A DNA stretch of 12,218 nt, from the NCBI GenBank assembly GCA_002322035.1, contig DCNF01000056.1, positions 4,032 to 16,249 of the forward strand. Reading direction: 5' to 3'. The notes beneath the pieces were generated by a model. It ran no database searches. It was not told where the DNA came from and saw nothing but the letters and a program-made list of their open reading frames with translations. The translations under genes and the position numbers were made by a program. Source of the DNA: Geobacter sp. UBA1603. GTDB lineage: Bacteria; Desulfobacterota; Desulfuromonadia; Geobacterales; Pseudopelobacteraceae. Below are positions 1 through 5,124 of the stretch, piece after piece (positions within the stretch are counted from its first letter, which is position 1; each line of letters begins with the position of its first letter).

Positions 1-634
1 CGACCTTGCTCACGGCTTCGCGCACCTTGTCCTTGAAGGGGCGCATGATGCAGTCGAAATAAAAGTGAAAGTCCTGAGAGAAATCGGGGATTTCGTCATC
101 GAACAGCTTCTGCGCGCAGTAATGGGCGCCGAAGGCGTCGCAGGGGAAGAGCACGGCCTCCTCGACCAGGTAGGTGAACATGGTGTCCGGCCAGTGCAGA
201 AACGGGGCAAGGATGAAGCGCAGCGTCCTGCCGCCGAGGTCGATGGTATCGCCGTCTTTGACCACCTGGCAGTTGAACGGCCGATGGATCTGGTTGGCCA
301 GAAAGTTCTTGGCCGCCGATGTGCAGTAGATCACGGCGTTGGGAGAATGTTCCAGCAGATAGGAAATGGCCCCGGAGTGGTCCGGCTCGGTATGATTAAC
401 GACCAGATAGTCCACTGTTGCCGGATCAACAAGCGACTTTACCTTGTCCATGAACTCATCGGTCCGTTTGGCCTTGACGGTGTCGATGATGGCGATTTTT
501 TCACTTCCTTTTACCAGGTATGAATTGTAGGTCGTTCCGTGTTCCGTCGGGAACAGGTCGTCAAACGTTCGCAGATCGGGATCCTCCGAGCCGATCCAGT
601 ATATTCCTGAAGTGATTTCAACAGTTGACGGCAT
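1..634 (-). CDS. fprA: A-type flavodiiron protein (FprA/rubredoxin:oxygen oxidoreductase type), N-terminal part only
   Basis: Seen: 211 codons are open from an ATG at 634 to the window edge, so the C-terminal end is missing. The product has a metallo-beta-lactamase-like diiron domain. The motif NHTEPDHSG holds H81, E83 and D85; H147 lies in PFLHWPDTM and D166 in CDAFGAH. These match five of the six diiron ligands of family members such as Desulfovibrio ROO. The sixth (a His near residue 226) and the FMN-binding flavodoxin domain would lie outside the window. Family knowledge: these soluble cytoplasmic enzymes reduce O2 to water and/or NO to N2O with electrons from rubredoxin or similar carriers, protecting anaerobes. 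The start is backed by AAGGAG ten bases upstream. There is no signal peptide, as expected. The gene follows the MFS gene on the same strand after a 137-base gap that has its own promoter-like sequence, so it is probably transcribed separately. Whether O2 or NO is the main substrate cannot be told. Confidence 0.93.
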   Translation of the reverse strand, partial: MPSTVEITSGIYWIGSEDPDLRTFDDLFPTEHGTTYNSYLVKGSEKIAIIDTVKAKRTDEFMDKVKSLVDPATVDYLVVNHTEPDHSGAISYLLEHSPNAVIYCTSAAKNFLANQIHRPFNCQVVKDGDTIDLGGRTLRFILAPFLHWPDTMFTYLVEEAVLFPCDAFGAHYCAQKLFDDEIPDFSQDFHFYFDCIMRPFKDKVREAVSKV

Positions 635-687
635 AGAGCTGATTCTCCTTTTGATCGTGTTTTCACAAACCACGACAACGGCGTCGC

Positions 688-715
688 ATTAAAGATTTGT
701 TTTGTCTTTTTACAA
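688..715 (-). promoter_or_regulatory. Possible sigma-70-type promoter for the flavodiiron gene
   Basis: On the minus strand, TTGTAA (710-715, 4/6 to the -35 consensus) is followed after 16 bases by TTTAAT (688-693, 5/6 to the -10). Transcription would start near 681 and give a leader of about 47 bases before the ATG at 634. The sequence around it is AT-rich compared with the coding DNA. Matched by eye only. Confidence 0.4.
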
Positions 716-771
716 TAGCAAAACAGCCGCCCGTATACAAGATGCAATTAAAAACCAGGAGCAAACATGGA

Positions 772-2031
772 TTACTCGATGGCGGAGTGATCCTGGGCAG
801 CGGTGTAGGTGACGATGGTCAGCGCCAGGCAGGCAAGCGGAAAAATGAAGGCCGCTTGGAATGCCTGGGGGGGAGAACCGGCGGCACTCCGGCCGTAAAG
901 CCCGATAACAATCCCCATCACCTGCTGGGTGACGGCCGCACCCATCAGTACGTAGAAGTTAAGCGATGTCAGAGCGGTGCCGACGATGCTGACCGGGAAC
1001 ATGCCCCGGACGATCGGATAAATCATCACCCCGCTGGAGACCGCCAGACCAATCGCGAAAAAAAGGATCGCCAGCAGGGGCGTCGGCAGAAGCGGAGCCC
1101 AGCCGAGGAACGCTGTCATCAGCAGGAAAAGCAGTGATTGCCCCGCCAGCAGGGTCTTTTTGTAGGATCCGAAAAAGCGTCGGGCGATGGTGTCGGTCAC
1201 CATGCTCCCGCAGATGAAGCCGATCGAGGTGAACATCAGCATCCTTCCGGCCTGCTCGCGGGAGAAGCCGAGCGCTTCCATCAGGTACGGTCCTCCCCAC
1301 AATCCCTGCAGGGCCAGATAGTTTCCGTACCAGGAAAAGGAGAGCAGTCCCAGAAGCCAGAAATCACGGCTGCCGAAGATCTCCCGCCAGGCGCTGATCA
1401 TCCCCGGCCGCACCGTTCCCTTGCCCCCCTCGTCCCCTGATTCGGGAGAACTCCCCGGAGGAGTGTCCCGCACCATGGCGTAGACCAGCACCGTCACCGC
1501 GGCCTGGACGATGCCGATCCACAAAAAAGAGCTGCGCCAGCCGATGGCTCCGACAGCCAGCGCCAGGGGCGCCGTGGCCGCCAGATTGCCCAGATTGCCG
1601 ACCGCCACCATGAGCCCCGAAATGCGGCCGAACTCCTGCTTCGAGTACCAGGAGCTGAAAATGGTAAAGGTCGCCATCAGCACCGAGGCGGTGCCGATAC
1701 CGATCAGCACGCGGGCCGTCATGGCGCTGGCCATGCTGCCGGCCTGGGAGAAGAGCAGGCCGCCGGCGGTGGTCAGCACACCGCAGAGCGAGATGACCAG
1801 CCGGCCGCCGTAGCGGTCGATCAGGGGCCCGAGCGGCAGCTGCGCGGCGGCGTAGACGTAGAAGAGGATACCGGCCAGCGAGCCGAGCTGTTGCGGCGAG
1901 AGCTGGAGCTCCCGTGACAGGTCTCCGGCCACCACCGCCAGGGAGACCCGGTAGAAATAGACCAGGATGTACATCAGTGCCAGAACTGAAAACAGGGTCC
2001 AGCGCGCGCGATTCACGGTGTTAAGGCTCAC
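772..2031 (-). CDS. Major facilitator superfamily (MFS) transporter
   Basis: A 419-residue hydrophobic protein with about 12 membrane segments in two halves, split by a polar cytoplasmic loop (about residues 188-222, Pro/Gly/Ser/Glu-rich). The MFS signature motif A sits between segments 2 and 3 as GPLIDRYGGR (residues 68-77), and segment 1 starts near W11. Length and layout are normal for a full MFS secondary transporter of the inner membrane. The substrate cannot be read from the sequence. Start choice: the frame is open upstream to 2166, but that extension lies inside the preceding gene. GTG at 2031 has GGAAAG upstream and overlaps the activator's stop by 11 bases, typical of translational coupling. 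A second GTG at 2016 would give 414 residues but has a weaker ribosome site. It is the second gene of an operon with the sigma-54 activator, so the activator may respond to the transported compound (inference). Confidence 0.9.
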   Translation of the reverse strand: MSLNTVNRARWTLFSVLALMYILVYFYRVSLAVVAGDLSRELQLSPQQLGSLAGILFYVYAAAQLPLGPLIDRYGGRLVISLCGVLTTAGGLLFSQAGSMASAMTARVLIGIGTASVLMATFTIFSSWYSKQEFGRISGLMVAVGNLGNLAATAPLALAVGAIGWRSSFLWIGIVQAAVTVLVYAMVRDTPPGSSPESGDEGGKGTVRPGMISAWREIFGSRDFWLLGLLSFSWYGNYLALQGLWGGPYLMEALGFSREQAGRMLMFTSIGFICGSMVTDTIARRFFGSYKKTLLAGQSLLFLLMTAFLGWAPLLPTPLLAILFFAIGLAVSSGVMIYPIVRGMFPVSIVGTALTSLNFYVLMGAAVTQQVMGIVIGLYGRSAAGSPPQAFQAAFIFPLACLALTIVTYTAAQDHSAIE

Positions 2032-3646
2032 GGTTTTTCTTTCCGGTGGTGTGGTCCAGATGACTGACAAGGGTATTGTAGCTGCAGCCCAGCGCCTCGG
2101 CCAGCTTGGTCGGCTGGATGGCGTCCCGCCCGCCCAGTGAGGCGACAATGTGCCGGATATAGGCACCGGGCAGCTCTTTCAGCGACAAGGAGCGCTGTTC
2201 CAGATCGTCCAGGCATGTCACCGGAGTCAGCAGCCGTTTCAGCTCCTGATCCAGGATGCGCAACGCTTGCGGGGTGTTTGCCCCCTGCCGGCCGCCAGCC
2301 ACCGGCAACTCCCCAAAAATATCGTCTCCGAGCAGCACCAGCCGCTTGACGGCGTTCGACAGCTCGCGCATATTCCCCGGCCAGTCATAGGCGGCCAGTG
2401 CTTCTGCATTGCGGGGCAGTGCCAGCCGCTCCCATGTTTTTCGGATGATATCCGGCGTCATGACGCTTTCACCGCGGGCGCTGATCACCGGCTGCCACAT
2501 CAGGCGATAGGCCAGGTTGCAGGCGATGTTGACCACATCGCGACCGGCCATTTCCCGCAGCGGTACGGTATGCAGCTCCACATCGGCAACCCGGTAGTAC
2601 AGATCGCGGCGCAGCGACACCAGCCGCTCGGGCTGGGCCGCCGATATGATTCTCACATCGGCGCGCATTCGCTTGGTTCCGCCCAGGCGGGTGTAGCTGC
2701 CGTCCTGGAGAAAACGAAGCAGCTTGGCCTGAACGCGCGGCGCCATTTCCGGCAGTTCATCCAGAAAAAGCGTGCCGCAGTGGGCTTCCTCCACCAGCCC
2801 TTTCTTGGCTTTTTTTGCATCCGTAAAGGCGCCCTGTTCGTGGCCGAACAGCTCTGACTCCAGCCGTTCCCCCTCAAAAAAAGCGCAGTTCAGTGCTAAC
2901 AAGGGCTTGTCGCCCCGCAGGCTGAAATCGTGGAGGTACCAGGCCAGCGATTCCTTGCCGGTGCCGGTTTCTCCGACAATCAGCGTGTTCAGTCCGCTTC
3001 GGCCGACCTGTACGGCCCGTTCCCTCAACAGGTCGATGGCGTTCGGGGCTTTTCGCCGCTCCTCGGCATACTGCCCCCCAGCCATATCAGGCTCGCCGTG
3101 CTCAAAAAAATGCTCGCCCCGCTGACGCTGGGCTGACGACAGGGTGCCGTTTCGAAGTGTCTCAACAATATCGGCATAACTGTCAGCAGGGTTTTTCCCG
3201 GCAATCAGGACCCGCATCAGCCGGTACTGAATCCAGTTCCGCTCTGCAAGGGTCACGGCAGAGGGGTTGGTCGGCGGCTTCCAGTCCCGTTTCCGGGGCG
3301 CTTCATAGATGTTTTCATCATAGGCCAGGCCATGCTGCTCCACCCACTTCCTCATGCCGGGCGAATAGGGGGAGCAGGAGACCGTAATGCGTGATGCGAT
3401 ACTGCCGGGAATCCGGGCCAGGGCTTCGGCCGCCTCATCCCTCTGCTTCTGGCGTGCGTGAAGAAGAAAGATCATCCCGGCATCGCGGCGTTCCATTGAC
3501 TCTGCAAGATGCAGCAGGTTTTCAGCAAGGGTCCGCGATCGGATATGCGTGATCTGCACATCATGGGATCGCAAACGGCGGGCTTCATGAACGGCGCGGG
3601 ACAGTGATGGTTCACGCAGGTCACAATGGAGATGCAGGGTTGCCAT
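2021..3646 (-). CDS. Sigma-54-dependent transcriptional activator (AAA+ EBP) with unrecognised N-terminal domain
   Basis: 541 residues. Residues about 1-110 alternate strand and helix like a small alpha/beta (Rossmann- or CheY-like) domain. I see no receiver aspartate site and no PAS or GAF signature. A linker follows, then the AAA+ core: Walker A GETGTGKE (225-232), sigma-54 contact loop GAFTDA (272-277; canonical GAFTGA), Walker B GTLFLDEL (291-298), arginine-finger region RRDLYYRV (346-353) and sensor II DWPGNMREL (421-429). A Fis-type helix-turn-helix lies at about 513-530 (TKLAEALGCSYNTLVSHL). Family knowledge: such proteins bind upstream sites, form hexamers and use ATP to open sigma-54 promoters. 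With no receiver domain, it probably senses a ligand or partner directly (inference). Start: ATG at 3646 has AGGAG five bases upstream; an in-frame ATG at 3676 lacks comparable support. It overlaps the MFS gene downstream and faces the response-regulator gene, whose promoter looks sigma-54-type, so it is the obvious candidate activator. Confidence 0.92.
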   Translation of the reverse strand: MATLHLHCDLREPSLSRAVHEARRLRSHDVQITHIRSRTLAENLLHLAESMERRDAGMIFLLHARQKQRDEAAEALARIPGSIASRITVSCSPYSPGMRKWVEQHGLAYDENIYEAPRKRDWKPPTNPSAVTLAERNWIQYRLMRVLIAGKNPADSYADIVETLRNGTLSSAQRQRGEHFFEHGEPDMAGGQYAEERRKAPNAIDLLRERAVQVGRSGLNTLIVGETGTGKESLAWYLHDFSLRGDKPLLALNCAFFEGERLESELFGHEQGAFTDAKKAKKGLVEEAHCGTLFLDELPEMAPRVQAKLLRFLQDGSYTRLGGTKRMRADVRIISAAQPERLVSLRRDLYYRVADVELHTVPLREMAGRDVVNIACNLAYRLMWQPVISARGESVMTPDIIRKTWERLALPRNAEALAAYDWPGNMRELSNAVKRLVLLGDDIFGELPVAGGRQGANTPQALRILDQELKRLLTPVTCLDDLEQRSLSLKELPGAYIRHIVASLGGRDAIQPTKLAEALGCSYNTLVSHLDHTTGKKNREP

Positions 3647-3651
3647 ACCAG

Positions 3652-3656
3652 CTCCT
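3652..3656 (-). promoter_or_regulatory. Ribosome binding site deciding the activator start
   Basis: AGGAG on the minus strand, five bases before the ATG at 3646. It favours this start over the in-frame ATG at 3676, which would lie in the AT-rich control region. Confidence 0.7.
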
Positions 3657-3669
3657 GTGTCAGGGTTAC

Positions 3670-3701
3670 ATTTCATTTTTTATCACAGTATTTCATTTTT
3701 T
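3670..3701. repeat. Direct repeat of 12 bp with 20-bp period
   Basis: ATTTCATTTTTT occurs at 3670-3681 and again at 3690-3701. The copies start 20 bp apart, about two helical turns, so proteins bound to both would lie on the same DNA face. The second copy overlaps the inverted repeat at 3688-3708. The T-runs make chance similarity more likely than for a mixed sequence. Confidence 0.6.
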
Positions 3702-3710
3702 GAAATACAA
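3682..3710 (-). promoter_or_regulatory. Possible promoter of the activator-MFS operon
   Basis: On the minus strand, TTGTAT (3705-3710, 3/6) and TGTGAT (3682-3687, 4/6) are separated by 17 bases. The start of transcription would fall near 3675, about 30 bases before the ATG at 3646. The spacer is almost filled by the inverted repeat at 3688-3708, so a protein bound there would block this promoter. The matches are weak and found by eye. Confidence 0.3.
3688..3708. promoter_or_regulatory. Inverted repeat, candidate binding site of the sigma-54 activator
   Basis: Arms GTATTTCA (3688-3695) and TGAAATAC (3701-3708) are perfect 8-bp inverted repeats around TTTTT. The centre lies about 95 bp upstream of the -24 element at 3792, in the usual range of upstream activator sites. 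It also lies in the spacer and -35 of a possible activator promoter. It may therefore serve both activation of the divergent gene and autoregulation (inference). A weak hairpin without function is the alternative. Confidence 0.5.
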
Positions 3711-3753
3711 ACCGGAAGCCAGCAGTCGAGATGCCCTTACACAAACACATAAC

Positions 3754-3764
3754 ACAGTGACTGT
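3754..3764. promoter_or_regulatory. Short perfect inverted repeat
   Basis: ACAGT and ACTGT flank a single G. The centre is about 33 bp upstream of the sigma-54 -24 element. It could be an operator for an unidentified regulator, but an 11-base palindrome is short enough to arise by chance. Confidence 0.3.
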
Positions 3765-3766
3765 AT

Positions 3767-3784
3767 TGATAGTAATCATTCTCA
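3767..3784. promoter_or_regulatory. Fur-box-like sequence next to the sigma-54 promoter
   Basis: TGATAGTAATCATTCTCA matches the 7-1-7 Fur core (TGATAATnATTATCA) at 11 of 14 positions in two overlapping registers. Its right half, AATCATTCTC, matches 9 of 10 bases of the corresponding half of the 19-bp E. coli box. It ends eight bases before the -24 element, where a bound repressor could interfere with sigma-54 polymerase or with looping. Iron control is inferred; an AT-rich chance match is possible. Confidence 0.35.
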
Positions 3785-3791
3785 AGGGTGA

Positions 3792-3807
3792 TGGCACATA
3801 AAATGCT
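3792..3807 (+). promoter_or_regulatory. Sigma-54 (-24/-12) promoter of the response-regulator unit
   Basis: TGGCAC (3792-3797) supplies a perfect -24 element and ATGCT (3803-3807) a -12 element with one mismatch to TTGCW. The invariant GG (3793-3794) and GC (3805-3806) are exactly 10 bases apart, the spacing sigma-54 requires. Transcription would begin near 3818, about 30 bases before the TTG start at 3849. The promoter faces away from the adjacent sigma-54 activator gene, the classic divergent layout. Confidence 0.68.
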
Positions 3808-3836
3808 AAAACGATGTTCTCGAAATAACAATTCCC

Positions 3837-3840
3837 GGAG
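3837..3840 (+). promoter_or_regulatory. Ribosome binding site supporting a TTG start
   Basis: GGAG eight bases before the TTG at 3849. The next in-frame Met is residue 27, inside the receiver fold beyond its acidic pair, so this site fixes the start at TTG. Confidence 0.65.
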
Positions 3841-3848
3841 CATCGCGA

Positions 3849-4256
3849 TTGAACAGCACCAGCCCTGCCTGCAGCACCATCCCGGCACGCCCCCAAAAAA
3901 CCATATTCGTGGTTGATGACAACGATATGGTACGCCGCACAATCACTCAAATCCTCGAGAGTGATGGGAATGAGGTGTTTTCATCAGAATCCCCCCAGCG
4001 TGCTCTGCACCAGATCACCTCATGGACAAAAGCCCCCGATCTGATGATCTGCGACATCTGTATGCCGGTGATCTCGGGGTTTGATCTGTACCGGCAGATC
4101 GAGCAGCGCTTTCCCCAACAGCCGGTGCTGTTCATCACCGGCTACCCGGATGGTCACAGCGCCATGTGCCATGATCTGCTCAATGAGCACAACCTGCTGC
4201 GCAAACCGTTTCGTGTGGCCGAACTGCTGCAGCGGGTACACAAGCTGATTGCATAA
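3849..4256 (+). CDS. Receiver-only (CheY-like) response regulator
   Basis: 135 residues forming one receiver domain after a short polar N-terminus. Key residues are present: the acidic pair D23-D24 (FVVDDND), the phospho-acceptor D69 (MICDICMP), T97 (LFITGY) and K119 (LLRKPF). The domain should therefore be phosphorylatable. No output domain follows; the chain ends soon after the last helix, so it must act through protein contacts or as a phosphate sink. No histidine kinase lies in the window. Translation starts at TTG with GGAG eight bases upstream; no good ATG exists. The gene sits directly downstream of the sigma-54 promoter and ends with TAA, then TGA one base on in the sequence TAATGA. 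The exported-protein gene follows after 52 bases, so both are probably one transcript. The receiver identity is sure; the partner is unknown. Confidence 0.9.
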   Translation: MNSTSPACSTIPARPQKTIFVVDDNDMVRRTITQILESDGNEVFSSESPQRALHQITSWTKAPDLMICDICMPVISGFDLYRQIEQRFPQQPVLFITGYPDGHSAMCHDLLNEHNLLRKPFRVAELLQRVHKLIA

Positions 4257-4263
4257 TGACGAT

Positions 4264-4277
4264 GCCGCGAATGCGGC
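4264..4277 (+). other. Small hairpin between response regulator and exported-protein gene
   Basis: GCCGC and GCGGC pair around a GAAT loop, five GC-rich pairs with no T-run after them. It lies just after the response-regulator stop and before the next ribosome site. It could stabilise or process the transcript, but is short. Confidence 0.3.
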
Positions 4278-4292
4278 CATATCAATCTTAAC

Positions 4293-4298
4293 GGAGGG
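4293..4298 (+). promoter_or_regulatory. Strong ribosome binding site fixing the exported-protein start
   Basis: GGAGGG ten bases before the ATG at 4309. The frame is open to an ATG at 4249, but that start would overlap the response-regulator stop and place 20 polar residues ahead of the signal peptide. Confidence 0.75.
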
Positions 4299-4308
4299 AA
4301 CGTACTTG

Positions 4309-5004
4309 ATGAATGCTTACAAACGACTGATCTGCCTGATGCTCTTTGCCGCCCTGGCGACCGCAACAACAGCCATTGCCGAGGATGACGATGATGAAGG
4401 CATGCCGAAAAAGGCTCGCGGCATATTTGATGAGGCCCCCAAGCCAAAACCCAGGCCCAAGGTTATAATCAAGGAGAAGGTGGTGGAAAAAATGGTCTGC
4501 CCGTCCGGTTCAACCTGGAATCCGGACGTAAAAAAGTGCCAGGACGAGGACGGCAATGATGTGGTGGTAACGAAAAAACCAAAGCGGAAACAACAGGCAG
4601 CGCAGGAAGACAGTGAGCCGGTAGTGCAAAAGAGTTCAACCCGTATCCCTGATGAAAAATATGTATACCCCCGAACAAAAGTACGGGTTCGGGTTGGCCA
4701 GTGTATTATGACGGGCGAATCGATGACCTGCGATATCAGCTATATCAATACAGCTGCGGGGAAAACATCTGTTACGGCGGAAAATAATACAACGTCTATA
4801 GTTGACAATCTGGGGAACAAATTTTTAAGAACATCGGGAGAATGCTCAAATTACTGCATGGCTGCATACGGAGAGGCTGTAAAACATTATTACAAGTTTA
4901 CTTATCTTGATACAAAGGCAACATCATTGACATTGTCTGTTGTTTTAAAGGCAAATGGCGAAACCGACCTCATCAAACTGGAAAATTTCCCGATCACAAA
5001 ATAA
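4309..5004 (+). CDS. Exported Lys/Pro-rich six-cysteine protein of unknown function
   Basis: 231 residues; no family recognised. A clear Sec signal peptide has Lys/Arg at residues 5-6, a hydrophobic core at 7-19 and a likely cut after AIA (24). The mature protein opens with an acidic run (EDDDDE), then a basic Lys/Pro stretch (about 43-59), then a small motif CPSGSTWNPDVKKC (64-77) that resembles short disulfide loops in secreted proteins. A second basic stretch lies near 89-95. The C-terminal part (about 118-231) is rich in alternating polar/hydrophobic residues and Thr, probably a beta-sandwich. Six cysteines remain after cleavage (64, 77, 132, 141, 179, 183), suggesting three disulfides in the periplasm (inference). 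It follows the response regulator after 52 bases and ends before a strong hairpin. Four sampled lines of the 3' part (4741-4980) are about 38% GC, against about 55% near the 5' end and about 57% in the next gene. Confidence 0.82.
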   Translation: MNAYKRLICLMLFAALATATTAIAEDDDDEGMPKKARGIFDEAPKPKPRPKVIIKEKVVEKMVCPSGSTWNPDVKKCQDEDGNDVVVTKKPKRKQQAAQEDSEPVVQKSSTRIPDEKYVYPRTKVRVRVGQCIMTGESMTCDISYINTAAGKTSVTAENNTTSIVDNLGNKFLRTSGECSNYCMAAYGEAVKHYYKFTYLDTKATSLTLSVVLKANGETDLIKLENFPITK

Positions 5005-5025
5005 CGAAACACAGCCGGTGCTACT

Positions 5026-5060
5026 ACAAGAGTCTCCACGGAAAACGTGGGGACTCTTGT
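5026..5060 (+). terminator. Long hairpin after the exported-protein gene
   Basis: Arms 5026-5040 and 5046-5060 pair over 15 positions, with one G-U, around a GAAAA loop. It starts 22 bases after the stop codon at 5004. No T-run follows on either strand, so it may end transcription weakly, protect the mRNA 3' end, or require Rho. The position between two same-strand genes favours a terminator. Confidence 0.6.
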
Positions 5061-5124
5061 GGCCTTGTCTTGACAATCCTGCTATGATTCATCGTCATAA
5101 TAACCTTCCTATCGAGAGTATACA

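Noticed and set aside
744..757. Sigma-54-like TGG...TTGCA on the minus strand upstream of the flavodiiron gene
   Set aside because: The GG and GC are 9 bases apart, not 10, and the CAC part of the -24 element is missing. Sigma-54 is very strict about this spacing.
697..1137. 146-codon plus-strand frame opposite the MFS gene
   Set aside because: It starts in the intergenic region but runs antisense to a clear membrane transporter, and its product is a low-complexity Arg/Gln/Gly-rich sequence.
2032..2166. N-terminal extension of the MFS protein up to 2166
   Set aside because: The added 45 residues are polar, unlike MFS N-termini, and lie fully within the activator gene. The GTG at 2031 has better ribosome-site support.
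2150..2857. 235-codon open frame on the plus strand opposite the sigma-54 activator
   Set aside because: The minus-strand frame carries all AAA+ motifs. The plus-strand product has no recognisable domain and is a by-product of GC-rich codon use.
3673..3950. Overlapping minus-strand frames across the central control region
   Set aside because: They cross the promoter region and the response-regulator start, lack ribosome sites, and their products match no domain pattern.
5070..5101. Perfect -35 hexamer TTGACA before the CNT gene
   Set aside because: The nearest -10-like sequences are 7 bases (TATGAT) or 20 bases (CATAAT) away, so no 16-18 base spacing is available. It may still be part of a poor promoter.
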